From Metaphire vulgaris (lineage: Eukaryota; Annelida; Clitellata; Crassiclitellata; Megascolecidae), in the NCBI GenBank assembly GCA_018105865.1, contig CM030862.1, positions 12,038,474 to 12,102,473 of the forward strand: DNA of 64,000 nt, given 5' to 3'. The translations under genes and the position numbers were made by a program. A model generated the notes under the pieces. That model was given only the letters and a program-made list of their open reading frames with translations. It made no database searches and was not told the origin of the DNA. Of this stretch, positions 1-11,074 are shown one piece after another. The first letter of the stretch is position 1; every line of letters begins with the position of its first letter.

Positions 1-587
1 TATTATTATTATCGTCGTCATTGTCATCATCATCATTGATACTACTATTTCATTAGCACGTGATTGGCAGGTGACTGATGGCAGAAGACTGGTAGGTTAC
101 GGGTGATTGACAGCTGTCAGATTGAGAGTTCACAGAGTGATGAAAGATGACAGATGATTGACAGCTGTCAGATTAAGAGATAATGGACATTTGAAAAATG
201 ACAGCTGATTGATCAAATCTATAGCGCCATAATGTAGCGATATACCTTTAGCATCAGAAGTTATAACAGAAATAATATAGTAATGATAATAATAGCAATC
301 ATAGAGTGGTGACGAAGAGGGCAGTATGGTCAGCAGGGACGTAGCCAGGCATGGGCAGGATTTTATGTTACGGGGGCTCAATCCCAAGATTCACTTCCAC
401 TTCTTCCTTGTGAACCCGCAACGCCATTTGGCCTTGAATTCTTGTGGATGGGGGGGGGGGGGTGCTAGCTCCAGTCATAGGCTAAAGCGCCCAAGCCCAT
501 TCTTAGCTACGTCTGTGATGATCAGCATGTTGCTAAAATCGCCGTTCGATGTGCCAAACAGGAACAGTTTATGACTTCAATTGAGAG
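1..587. repeat. Dispersed direct repeat, copy A
   Basis: The unit is recognisable by GATTGGCAGGTGACTGATGG, two rounds of GATTGACAGCTGTCAGATT, the TATAGCGCC motif and GAAGAGGGCAGTATGGTCAG. The same order recurs at about 690-985 and 1120-1440, each copy preceded by an ATT tract. This copy is interrupted by the MITE at 334-517. Confidence 0.8.
334..517. mobile_element. 184-bp hAT-type MITE with 8-bp target duplication
   Basis: Inverted ends CAGGGACGTAGCCAGG on the left and, read on the other strand, CACAGACGTAGCTAAG on the right, both continuing into ATGGGC. It is flanked by ATGGTCAG (326-333) and ATGATCAG (518-525), 7 of 8 identical, the size of a hAT duplication. The sister repeat copy shows the uninterrupted site at 931-938. 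The interior contains an 11-base G run and no coding capacity. Confidence 0.8.
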
Positions 588-664
<77 letters not shown>

Positions 665-690
665 CATCATCATCATCATCACCACCATCG
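588..690. repeat. ATT microsatellite grading into ATC
   Basis: About 75 bp of TTA repeats, followed by six TCA units and CACCACC/GTCGTC remnants. Confidence 0.95.
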
Positions 691-985
691 TTGTCGTCGT
701 CGTCAACATCATCATTGCTACTACTATTTCATTAGCGAATGATTGGCAGGTGACTGATGGCAGGTTACGGGTGATTGACAGCTGTCAGATTGAGAGATCA
801 CAGAGTGGTGCAAGATGACAGATGATTGGCAGCTGTCAGATTAAGCCATAATATAGCGATGTGCCTATAGCACCAGGGCTTATCATTAAAATACGATAAT
901 AATAATCAGAGTGGTAACGAAGAGGGCAGTATGATCAGTATGTGGCTAATATAGCCGATAGATGGGCCTAGCAGGAACAGTTTAC
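690..985. repeat. Dispersed direct repeat, copy B (MITE-free)
   Basis: Same unit as copy A, with GATTGGCAGGTGACTGATGG at about 742 and the unoccupied site ATGATCAG at 931-938, continuing into CAGGAACAGTTTACGACTTC as after the MITE in copy A. Confidence 0.8.
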
Positions 986-1002
986 GACTTCATTTCAATG
1001 AC

Positions 1003-1116
<114 letters not shown>

Positions 1117-1119
1117 CAT

Positions 1120-1440
1120 CGTCGTCATCGTCATCATCATCATTGATACTACTATTTCATTAGCACTTTATTGGCAGGTGACTGATGGCAGAAGACTGAT
1201 AGGTTACGGGTGATTGACAGCTGTCAGATTGAGAGATCACAGAGTGGTGAAAGATGACAGATGATTGACAGCTGTCAGATTAAGAGATAATGGACAGGTG
1301 AAAATGACAGCTGATTGATCAAATCTATAGCGCCCTAATGTAGCGATATACCTTTAGCATCAGAAGTTAAAACAGAAATAATATAGTAATGATAATAATA
1401 GCAATCATAGAGTGGTGACGAAGAGGGCAGTATGGTCAAC
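1120..1440. repeat. Dispersed direct repeat, copy C
   Basis: Third copy of the same unit, very similar to copy A up to GAAGAGGGCAGTATGGTCAA, where it switches into the array-related repeat family at about 1440. Confidence 0.8.
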
Positions 1441-1760
1441 AGAGCCTACTATTGCAATAATACTGAACTAAGGCGTAAATGTGGATGACCCTCTGACCCC
1501 TCTGTTCGACTCTGTTGAATTTCATCAGAATATTGAGGCTGAATATGCTGCTTGCGTTGGCAGATTTCAATCTGAATAATTATTATTTTTTCTTATTGCC
1601 ATTATTGTCCTTGGTTGTCGTACAGTCAATGGCGTTAGTGTGTAGTATGAAATGGTTGGGAGTGCTCTATTTCGAACCCTGTAGATCGAAATTGAGAATG
1701 ATATTATTTATTATTCTTGCAAATTGTAAGGCAATGACGAAGGAACAAGAGTAAAATGTG
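1440..1760. repeat. Diverged 389-bp-family repeat, inverted to the main array (copy 1)
   Basis: GTACAGTCAATGGCGTTAGTG, GAAATGGTTGG and CTATTTCGAACCCT are the reverse complement of landmark sequence in the 389-bp monomers of the 23-60 kb array. A second copy lies at 2560-2830. Confidence 0.75.
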
Positions 1761-1892
1761 GATTTTGTCGCACAATTTCTTGAAATCGATTAGATTTTTA
1801 CATACTTAGGGCCAATCTACCCTCTATTCAACAGTTATGCGGTGCCATCCAGCACGCGTGCCATCCAGCAGTGCCATTCAGAGCGCGTGCCA

Positions 1893-2003
<111 letters not shown>

Positions 2004-2079
2004 TTTTAATTTGTTTCATCGCTCTTTTGAATTTTTGCATATCTATATCTATATCTGTTGCACTAGTACTACTGAGGCA

Positions 2080-2560
2080 TAAATGTGGATGACCCTCTGT
2101 TTGAGTCTGTTGAATTTCATCAGAATATCGGGGTTAAAGATACTGCTTGCTTATAGGTCTATAGACGTAATCGCCGTAGTGCGTGGATGGATCTCCGCAG
2201 TGTGGAAATGGCTATGGCGCAGTTCTTTCGGAACGGTGTCAAACAGGGTTTCATTTTTATAATATTTTTGTTGTCTATTAAACCTGTGATACATGAAACC
2301 AGCTTTCTTATAACCCTTCCTATCCCTCGAATGATTTTTTGACAGAGAATAGATTTCTGAAAGACTTTGTATAATGTCGGCTCAATTGGCTCACCATTTT
2401 TCGTGGCATTTCGAATGATTTAGAATCAAAGTGTTACAGAATATATTTCCTACTCTAGTACGGTTTGACGCAATGGAGATGGGGACACAAGAAACTGTGG
2501 ATTGAATTCGTTTCGTCACTCTTCTTATTTTTTGCATATCTATAGCCTACTATAGCAATA
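2080..2560. repeat. Diverged copy of the array's ~330-bp block
   Basis: Contains AACAGGGTTTC, GACAGAGAATAGATTTCTG, GGCTCACCATTTTTCG and GGGGACACAAGAAA in the same order as the block inside the main array at about 25045-25365. It is clearly older, with many substitutions. Confidence 0.7.
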
Positions 2561-2830
2561 GTACTGTACTAAGGCGTAAATGTGGATGACCCCTATGACC
2601 CCTCTGTTAGACTCTGTTGAATTTCATCAGAATATTGAGGCTGAAGATGCTGCTTGCGTTGGCAGATTTCAATCTGAATAATTATTATTTTTCTTATTGC
2701 CATTATTGTCCTTGGTTCTCGTACAGTCAATGGCGTTAGTGTGTTGTATGAAATGGTTGGGAGTGCTCTATTTCGAACCCTGTAGATCGAAATTGAGAAT
2801 ATTATTTATTATTCTGGCAAATTTTAAGGC
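2560..2830. repeat. Diverged 389-bp-family repeat, inverted to the main array (copy 2)
   Basis: Direct repeat of 1440-1760 with the same CTCTGTTGAATTTCATCAGA and GTACAGTCAATGGCGTTAGT landmarks and a few substitutions. 2830-3660 holds no recognisable gene. Confidence 0.75.
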
Positions 2831-3669
2831 AATGACGATGGAGGGTTAACCGACGTGAAACAAATATTGGAATGGGGTGGGTATTTGGCATGACCGATGG
2901 AGGGTCAAATCCTCCAACCCCCTCGGGAAATCGTACATTTTTCGTTCAAGCCACCGACGTCACTGCGATTTTATGAAAACCTCTGATATCTGACGTTGCC
3001 TTATATAAGTAGTAAAGTTTCATTGCGTTCTATGGCGAGTCTGTAAAGTCTTTATATTTAATTGGCCAGTTTGAAGTCGATGTTGTAAAATCCCCGACCT
3101 TGGGACCAATTGCTCGTAAGACTGAAATTTTCATATACGAGTTCGATCCCTTATAACCCTTCTTTGACGTATATGTAGGCCTATACCTTTTACACTAATC
3201 TTGTTTGCCATTCGTTTCTCTTGGCGCCACATCAGCCTCCATTGATTAATGAGGTTTCTCTGCTGAGATATATATCTGATATTGGCTTTTATAGAAGGAC
3301 ATCGTAGCCTACTCGGTTCTTGACGTAGTTTTTAGCCGAGAGGACCGGAGTCGATATAGAAGGGAGCGACGACGCGTTGTCTCGGGGGAGAAAGGCAGGT
3401 CACTAAGTCGTCGTCTGCCCGTCGTTGCAGATGTGTGCGCACACGCATCGTCGGCAAACCGCCGCTTAGTAGGCTTGCTCTGGCGCTGCTGTGCTGCTTT
3501 GGCGGCCGGGACGTCCCTGCGGTGCCCCCCGCGATGAATTATTTCACCCCAAAAACAGCCCCCACACCCTCAGACGGGCCCTTAACCGGCGACATTTTAC
3601 GCGGTCAGAGGCAGAAAATCAGTCATCGTGGGGTTTTAAGGCTATAGACCGTTACAACAGCAGAAACAA

Positions 3670-3925
<256 letters not shown>

Positions 3926-4269
3926 AGCTGTGCAGCGACAACGACTACGATGATGATGGAAATGATGAAAACGACGATGTAGGCTAAATGGTTTATTCTG
4001 GAAGTAGAGAAATTCGACTGGGATGTCTGGATATTATCATCCGATGGCAGATTCTGAAATCGGATTGTTCATTAAAGCGGATGGATGCAGAGCGAATAGG
4101 AACAGAGTGACACGAAAAAGGCAGTTATTTCCAGACGGCAGTTTCACTGAAGTCAATTCGGAAAAGAAAATTATTTATTAGTTCGCGGTGTTTTTTTAAT
4201 CAATCAATTCCTATCCATTTTTTTAGAAATATTCTAATTTTGACTTGATCTCCCGAGTGATTTATTTGG

Positions 4270-4335
4270 AGAGAGAGAGAGAGAGACAGAGAGAGAGAGA
4301 CATAGAGAGACAGAGAGAAAGAGAGACAGAGAGTC
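4270..4335. repeat. GA/GACA-rich microsatellite
   Basis: Imperfect GA repeat with GACAGA and CATAGA interruptions. Confidence 0.85.
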
Positions 4336-4416
4336 ATAGTCTGAGTGAATTTTTTCACCCCTTTAGTCGTCGTGTGGAACTCTTTTTCGATCGAAGGATA
4401 CCAGGTTAATTTGCTG

Positions 4417-4800
4417 ATCGATTTTAAGCACCATCCTTGATCTGTTAACGTTATCATCCAGTCTTCCATCGATTCCAATCGCTGTCGCAAACATAACCCA
4501 CTGCACGCTTCTTCTATAGCGCCTCAACTTCGACAACCTTCCATATTGCCATAACGCTATTACACAGGCTCATTGGAATTTCAGGCCCAGTTTTACAACT
4601 TATTATTTTTTAAATAAACGATCGATTTAAAGTGCCATCTTTGACCTGTTACCGTTATCATTCAGTCTTGCGTCGATTCCAATCACTGACGCAAACATAG
4701 CCCACTGCACGCTTCTTCTATAGCGCCTCAACTGTAACACCACCCAATATTGCATAGGCTCATTGGAAATTCGTCTATAAAACTTGTGATGCAAGGAACC
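4417..4800. repeat. Two tandem ~200-bp repeats related to the array's ~200-bp unit
   Basis: Two rounds of CCCACTGCACGCTTCTTCTA followed by TAGCGCCTCAACT (4499 and 4699), each preceded by TCGATTCCAATC. The order resembles the ~200-bp units at 7.7-9.06 kb. Confidence 0.7.
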
Positions 4801-4919
4801 AGTTATCTTAAGACACCGTTCATCTCGCGACCAACTCTGTATAAAATCGTAAATTGTACGAAAATTTGACAAACCACCCAGTCTATTGTCAACAGTTTCA
4901 TATTTAGCTATAAAATTAT

Positions 4920-5960
4920 CAATAAAATGTAATACTTCAATCCTAGAATAATATAGATGAAAATATATTGTGTTGGTGTTCTTGGTTGTGATTGCACTGT
5001 TTTAAAAAGCCTTAACCTTAGTTTTGCTTAGAAATCCACATACATGTGCTCACAATTTTTTGAACAGTACTGTATTATGCCATATTTGAATTCGTTTCTG
5101 CATATTGAACATTCCAAATTGAATAACAATTTATTAGCCATGACGTACTTATATGCTATCAATCCCATTATTCAAAGATATCAGTTGGCGATTCTCAACA
5201 CCATTTACAAAAGAATGGGTCAACTACAGAGAGGAAAAGTCAATTAGAATTCATCTTAATAATATCCAACAGTCTACGGAATAAAAATAAAAGTATCGCC
5301 CAAATTGTTTCGAGTACTTTTCTTTATTTAGAAGCATACAAATGGAAGATATTTTGTTCACAGTAAAGTCGCTTTGTATACTGTCGATTGCTTTTTGTTG
5401 TTTCTATTATCGCCATCCGCGTCTCCTGTTGGGGTTCGGACGATTTTGAATCCGCCCAGGTTCGCACAATTTGAGCGCCAGCTCCAGCTCTAACTTCTAC
5501 AGTATAGGCGGAGTACGAGAGGACGCGTAGTTAAGAGAATTCGAATGCTATTCCTTGTTCGTAGTCGTCAACACCAGTCCAGCGGGATACGAAATTTTTG
5601 CGTCTTCCTAAAAGCTTTTCCGCGAAACGCGAAAAATGATGTACGGGTTAATATCAGAACCTCTATCTGAGGCGGTTACTACGGGGGCGGGAGGTGAGGG
5701 CAAAATATCTCTCCCCCATCTATTGCCACCCCACCTGTCTGCCGATTTCAGACCGTACGGGCATAAAGTACCATTTTGTTGTAGTATGTTTTTATATTCC
5801 ACGTCGCAACCGAAACGTATAATAATTAATAAATTGGTTTTTCGCTAGTTCTGTTCTGGTTTACCTTTCGGGTTTCTTGGCGATTCATCGGATTGAAATA
5901 AGGATGCAAAGTGGAGGAAGAGGGAGGGAGAGAGGGAGTGCGTCATCAAAGGCTGCAGGC
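4920..5960. other. Unique-looking AT-rich then GC-richer DNA, no gene recognised
   Basis: Short open frames here (for example 5044-5247) lack family motifs or convincing splice sites. 5400-5560 and 5600-5760 are GC-richer and could hold promoter or UTR sequence of the receptor gene, but nothing decisive is visible. Confidence 0.4.
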
Positions 5961-5962
5961 CG

Positions 5963-5969
5963 TATAAAA
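5963..5969 (+). promoter_or_regulatory. Possible TATA box (TATAAAA)
   Basis: A TATAAAA lies in a GC-richer stretch with a GGGAGAGAGGGAG purine run about 40 bases upstream, less than 1 kb before the first coding exon of the receptor gene. It could serve the non-coding first exon implied by the acceptor at 6910. There is no transcript evidence and the motif is common, so this is weak. Confidence 0.2.
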
Positions 5970-6764
5970 CTGCACGGGGTGCGATGCGTCGCCGTCTTCG
6001 GAGGCGCCGGTAAATCGCATCGGGCACGGATATTCGGCGCGTTGCTTCGGAGAGGAGCTTTATAAATTTCGAATGAGTTTGGAGCTTGGTTGGCGGCTAA
6101 GGCGTCGCATAAAGTGCTTCCCTGTTTCCGAGTGAGGCAGAAGTGCAGAAGTGCCGTATAGTATAGTGCACTTCGGTGTCCAGTTAGAACTGGCACTTTT
6201 ATTGAAATTTACTTCTGTCTGTTTCTACTTATTTGCGTCGATCGCAGCTTGTAACTTACTTTGAGCCTGACCATTATTATGTTTAGAAGTCATGAGTTTA
6301 AACTAGGTCAGGTTTAATTCAAGTAGAACCCACTGTATTTATCTCTCTGCATGCTGGCTTATCCACATCTGATCTGTTTTCTTCAACGCGCGTTTTACTA
6401 TAAACACAGACTTAACTAGCCTAAATACTGTTTCGATTTTTGAAAAATGATATTTCCTAGTAAGATTCTCACGAGATATGTCTTTAAAAGATATTTATCT
6501 TGGAAATATTTATTTTTAAAATGCCTAGAATGTCGAAAATGAGAGAAGCTGACTAGATATGAATATCAGAATATTTACGAATTTGTTATAGTTTTTGAGA
6601 TAATAAAATTGACTTTAGAAGGCCACAGTGCGTTTGACTGTGTTCATTTGTTTACTATTTCAGTGTACTACATGGGATATAGAAGTTATCAGTGGAAACA
6701 AGTTTTTGTCTTCACGGACAACACCCGAGAAAATCCAGAAGTAGTTTTAAAAACTGAAAACAAG

Positions 6765-6910
6765 ATCTTCTTGTTATTCTTGTTGTTCTTGTACTTCTTA
6801 TTGTTGTTGTTGTTGTTCTTGCTGGTGTTATTCCTTGTTCTTATTGCTCTTGTTCTTCCTGTTCTTGTTCTTCTTGTTCTTGTTCTTCTTTTTCTTCCTG
6901 TCTATTCAGC
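6765..6910 (+). other. T-rich tract and splice acceptor before coding exon 1
   Basis: Repeated TTCTTG/TTGTTC units with almost no A lead into CTATTCAG, two bases before the ATG. This is a long polypyrimidine-like tract typical of an acceptor. It is translatable only as a Leu/Phe/Val run, so the open frame upstream of 6912 is not taken as protein. Confidence 0.65.
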
Positions 6911-6911
6911 A

Positions 6912-7376
6912 ATGGCGATCCCGTTAGGCTGCATGTTAATACTCTCGATAACAGCAGCGGTCCACTGGCTTCACACGGTACAGTCACTGACCACCACCAC
7001 AACACCCGCCGGCCAAGACAGGACTCTGACGATGGTGATGCTCATGAAGAAATCGTCGTTCCACCGTCGCCGTTTCAACACGACCCTCAACTCCACCATC
7101 ACCAGGATGAACCGTAACGCCACCATGACCTGGCACCGGCGGGGCTACCGTCTCGACTACCGGCTCATCGCCCTCGACAACATGAGCCCTCCGGAACTGC
7201 TCGAGAAGCTGTGCAATGAGACGCTTAGCCGCCGGGCCAACCTCGTCTTCTACATGGACTTCGACAGCGAGAAGCTATCATCGTTCGAATCGTCCGTCGA
7301 TTACCTGCTCAAGGTCATCAACTTTCTCGAACTGCCGGTCATGGTCTGGATGGGAGAGAATTCCGGAAACATTCAG
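6912..7376 (+). CDS. Nmdar2: NMDA-type glutamate receptor subunit 2-like, coding exon 1 (signal peptide and start of amino-terminal domain)
   Basis: Encodes 155 residues. Residues 1-25 are a hydrophobic signal peptide beginning MAIPLGCMLILS. A Thr-rich and basic linker follows, then the first lobe of the bilobed amino-terminal domain, with PPELLEKLCNETLSRRANLV (about 93-112) and LPVMVWMGENSGNIQ at the end. This matches the arthropod NMDAR2 pattern ahead of the LQLAPS segment in the next exon. Sequons are visible at N56, N60, N69 and N102, as expected for an extracellular receptor domain. The start at 6912 is chosen because it opens the signal peptide; a T-rich tract and a good acceptor (CTATTCAG, ending 6910) lie immediately upstream, so a non-coding 5' exon is implied. 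The donor CAG|GTCAGT at 7377 is near-consensus and leaves phase 0. The family forms glutamate/glycine-gated cation channels at the neuronal plasma membrane. Subunit 2 rather than 1 or 3 is judged from pattern memory, not from a search. Confidence 0.85.
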
Positions 7377-7423
7377 GTCAGTTCGACATTTCCCGATTCA
7401 AATTTTTAGAAACACTTTTCCCT

Positions 7424-7455
<32 letters not shown>

Positions 7456-7505
7456 TGTTGTTGTTGTTATTGTTGTAATAGTAGTAGTAGTGCCAGTGGT
7501 AGTAG
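7424..7505. repeat. GTA/GTT triplet microsatellite
   Basis: Begins about 45 bases after the exon 1 donor: GTA repeats, then GTT, then GTA. Confidence 0.9.
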
Positions 7506-7600
7506 TTCATTCGGAACAGTGTCAAACAGGGTATCAATTTTATAATATTTTTGTGGTCTATTAAACCTGTGATACAAGAAGCCAGCTATCTTAAAGTTAC
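7505..7600. repeat. Fragment of the array's ~330-bp block
   Basis: TCAAACAGGGTATCAATTTT, TTTTTGTGGTCTATTAAACC and GATACAAGAAGCCAGC match the block in the main array in + orientation. Confidence 0.7.
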
Positions 7601-7689
7601 TGTGGATTGGCATATACCCTGTACTGGATGATTGATACCAATTAAATGATTGACAGCTAATGTCTGATCGATAGCCACTGTCTCAGATA

Positions 7690-9065
7690 TATATTATGCC
7701 CTCGCTAATCATCCGCGCATTTGAAAGTTATTTCGTCCTGTTATAGATCGAACTCAAGCACCATATTCGGCCACTATCTTTAGCATCCATTACTACATTG
7801 ATATCAATCGCTATTGCAAAATGGGCCATCACCTTCTGCATTTAAAACGACTCATCCATGACAACCCTCGTTATTCCATAATGCTAATAAATTAATAATA
7901 CACAGGATTTGTGAAAATACAAACGCATTTTTGAAACTTATTTCGTCCTGTTAGAGATGGATTTCAAGCACTATATTGAGCTACTGTCTTTAGCATTCTT
8001 CACTACATCGATATCAATCGCTATTGTATACATAGGCCATCGCCTTATGTATTTAGAGCCCCTCCAGCATGACAAACCCCGATGTTCCACAGTGCTAATA
8101 ATGCAGAGTATTTGAGCAAATACAACCGCACGTTTTAAGCACCATATTCAGCCAGTATCTTTAGCATTCATTACTACATTGATATCAATCGCTATTGCAG
8201 ACATGGGCCATCACCTACTGAATTTAAAACGACTCATCCATGACAACCCTCGTTATTCCATAATGCTAATAAATTAATAATACACAGGATTTGTGAAAAT
8301 ACAAACGCATTTTTGAAACTTATTTCGTCCTGTTAGAGATGGATTTGAAGCACTATATTGAGCCACTGTCTTTAGCATTCGTCACTACATCAATATCAAT
8401 CGCTATTGTAAACATAGGCCATCGTCTTCTGTATTTATAGCGCATCCATCATGACAACCGCCGTTGTTCCATAATGCTAATAATGCACAGTATATGTGCA
8501 AATCAACCGCATATTTGACATTTATTTCGTCCTGTTATAGATCGAATTCAAGCACCATATACAGCCACTATCTTTAGCATCCAATACTACATTGATATCA
8601 ATCGCTATTGCAAACATGGGCCATCACCTTTTGCATTTAAAACGACTCATCCATGACAACCCTCGTTATTCCATAGTGCTAATATTACACAGGATTTGTG
8701 AAAATACAAACGCATTTTTGAAATTTATTTCGTCCTGTTAGAGATGGATTTCAAGCACTATATTGAGTCATTGTCTTTAGCATTCTTCACTACATCTATA
8801 TCAATCGCTATTGTAAACGTAGGCCATCGTCTTCTGTATTTATAGCGCATCCATCATGATAAACGCCGTTGTTCCATAATGCTAATAATGCACAGTATAT
8901 GTGGAAATCATCCGCGCATTTGAAAGTTATTTCGTCCTGTTATAGATCGAACTCAAGCACCATATTCGGCCACTATCTTTAGCATCCATTACTACATTGA
9001 TATCAATCGCTATTGCAAACATGGATCATCACCTTCTGCATTTAAAACGGCTCATCCATGACACT
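7690..9065. repeat. Tandem array of seven ~200-bp units, inverted to the main array
   Basis: Recurrent TTATTTCGTCCTGTTA followed by TCAAGCAC, CAATCGCTATTG and a CATCCATG/CATCATG segment, at about 7730, 7940, 8130 (partial), 8320, 8525, 8725 and 8930. Two unit types alternate: one with GCAAACATGGGCCATCACC, one with GTAAACATAGGCCATCGTC. The reverse complement of these units appears in every higher-order unit at 23-60 kb. Confidence 0.85.
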
Positions 9066-9207
9066 CAACCAGAGGTTTCGTTGAGCACAATGACGAACCT
9101 GGAACTGATTGTGCACTGTGTACAGTGTTATGTTCAGATACAGAGCCTGGCAATCCTGCCAATAAAAATGGCATCATTGCATTGATATTGAAATGCATTC
9201 CCAACAT

Positions 9208-9610
<403 letters not shown>

Positions 9611-9619
9611 TTTTTGTAA

Positions 9620-10292
9620 CGTTTTTTACGTTTTTTAATGTTTTCAAAATTGTTTTTGCAACGTTATTTTACATATATGAAATTAAAAGAGGCGCAGACT
9701 ACAGAATTCAGTGCATAGGCGTCGCATGTTTTCGCCTGCACACAGTGAATGCTGGATTTTGGCGGCCCGTTCTCAGGTGTATAGCTCACAAGATTTGATT
9801 TTCCTAGCCGAATATGAGGGGAAGGGAACGGGGAAGAGTAGTAGGGGTGGGGGTGGTGACTTCGTTGGCACATATGTGGCGTTGAATTCCAAATTAGGCG
9901 AGAGCGGACAGATTTCGTCATAAATTCCGTCGCCTCTCCCTCCTCCCCTTCTCCACCCCCCTTCACCCCCACGATGCAAACCCGCTTGGTTTATTCTTTT
10001 CCCGCCGCGTTCGAGACGGAGGGTCGACGGTCAGATCCCCCGCTTCCCACCCCCACCCCGCCCCCGCCCCTCTCCGCATACGGGGCTTTTTGTCTGCAGT
10101 GAAATTTTTATGACCCGCGATAGGCAAATGGAGCGCGCGAGTTTAGCAAACGTTTGCGTCGTCTGCCAAGCGTCGTCGTCGCCGCCGTCGTCGCCGCCGT
10201 CGTCTGCTTTTAACGTTGATTGATTGATCGCCGTTATAGTAGTAAGTGGATTGTGTCGTCTGCCCAGTTACAGGAGAAGAGACTCGGGACGA
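9620..10292. other. Intronic sequence without recognised gene
   Basis: GC-rich in places (CACCCCC runs at 9950-10070; GTCGTCGCCGCC triplets at 10166-10205). No exon with family motifs or paired splice sites was recognised. Confidence 0.4.
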
Positions 10293-10310
10293 CCGTCGCG
10301 ATGGGGTCCG

Positions 10311-10462
10311 TCTAATCGGCGGTTGAGGGCGGGGCGGATGAGCTGGCGGATGAGCGGGCGGATGAACGCGGCGGATGAGAACCGTGGCGGATGAGAAGCC
10401 TGGCGGATGAGAAGCCTATATGGGGAGGGGGCGACAGCCTGGCGGATGACATGCCTATATAG
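10311..10462. repeat. Left inverted end with GGCGGATGAG tandem repeats
   Basis: At least six GGCGGATGAG-like decamers, plus CCTATATGGGGAGGGGGCGA, mirrored at the right end. Confidence 0.85.
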
Positions 10463-10592
10463 ACTTCTGTGGTTTTTAGCGTCACACGGTTCAGAATAAC
10501 AATGGCTTAAACTTCTAGTCCAAAGACGTAAATATAGTTTTTCTTCTGTATTAGAATTTAAATGAAATTCATCTTTGAAATGAAGGGATATT

Positions 10593-10787
10593 GGTAAGGG
10601 TAAAGACGAGCGGCGTAACTGAGAGTAGTACGTAAACACTGATAGAAATTCCGTTGAAAGGGTTAGGGTTAGGGCCAGGGTTATGGTTAGGATTTTAACT
10701 CTAACTCTAACCCTAACCCAAAACACTAACCCTAACCCATACTGATACGCGTAGTGATACCTTACGCCGCTCGTCTTTACCTCTACC
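10593..10787. mobile_element. 195-bp MITE carrying telomere-like TTAGGG/CCCTAA repeats
   Basis: Ends are GGTAAGGGTAAAGACGAGCG and, on the other strand, GGTAGAGGTAAAGACGAGCG, each continuing GCGTAA: a 26-bp inverted repeat with two mismatches. It is flanked by GGGATATT on both sides (10585-10592 and 10788-10795), a perfect 8-bp duplication. The centre (about 10657-10740) has AGGGTTAGGGTTAGGG and, after a short spacer, CTAACCCTAACCC, so the element folds on itself with telomere-like arms. It is nested within the larger foldback-like element. Confidence 0.85.
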
Positions 10788-10899
10788 GGGATATTTTGTC
10801 GACGAATTAAATGATCAACGTACGTGCGCGTTTAGTTTCTCAGCGATTCTGCGCTTTAGGTGATTTTACCTACTGCGATAGAACGGTACTAACTAAAGT

Positions 10900-10902
<3 letters not shown>

Positions 10903-10988
<86 letters not shown>
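10903..10988. repeat. TA microsatellite
   Basis: About 85 bp of TA without interruption. Confidence 0.95.
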
Positions 10989-10990
<2 letters not shown>

Positions 10991-11074
10991 TATTCTTCTG
11001 ATCCGGGTCAAGACGAGAGTTGAAGAGTATACATTTTTCTGTCTCCGGACACTTTTGTAATAAGTTCCCTCGGG

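Noticed and set aside
2830..2968. Possible hAT-type MITE (CAATGACGATGG to the reverse of CAGTGACGTCGG)
   Set aside because: The left end CAATGACGA is also present at 1733 as part of the host repeat, and no matching 8-bp flanks are seen.
3435..3647. Open frame in GC-rich DNA before the CTA tract
   Set aside because: No recognisable motif or convincing splice sites; it could equally be untranslated or intronic.
6609..6911. N-terminal extension of the exon 1 reading frame
   Set aside because: It consists of a Leu/Phe/Val run encoded by the pyrimidine-rich acceptor tract. The signal peptide and acceptor position support the start at 6912.
9065..9190. Possible short exon (open frame with TNLELIVHCVQ)
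   Set aside because: No donor/acceptor pair or similarity to the receptor; it lies beside repeat units.
10657..10740. True telomere or chromosome end
   Set aside because: The telomere-like repeats are inside a MITE with target duplication and face each other.
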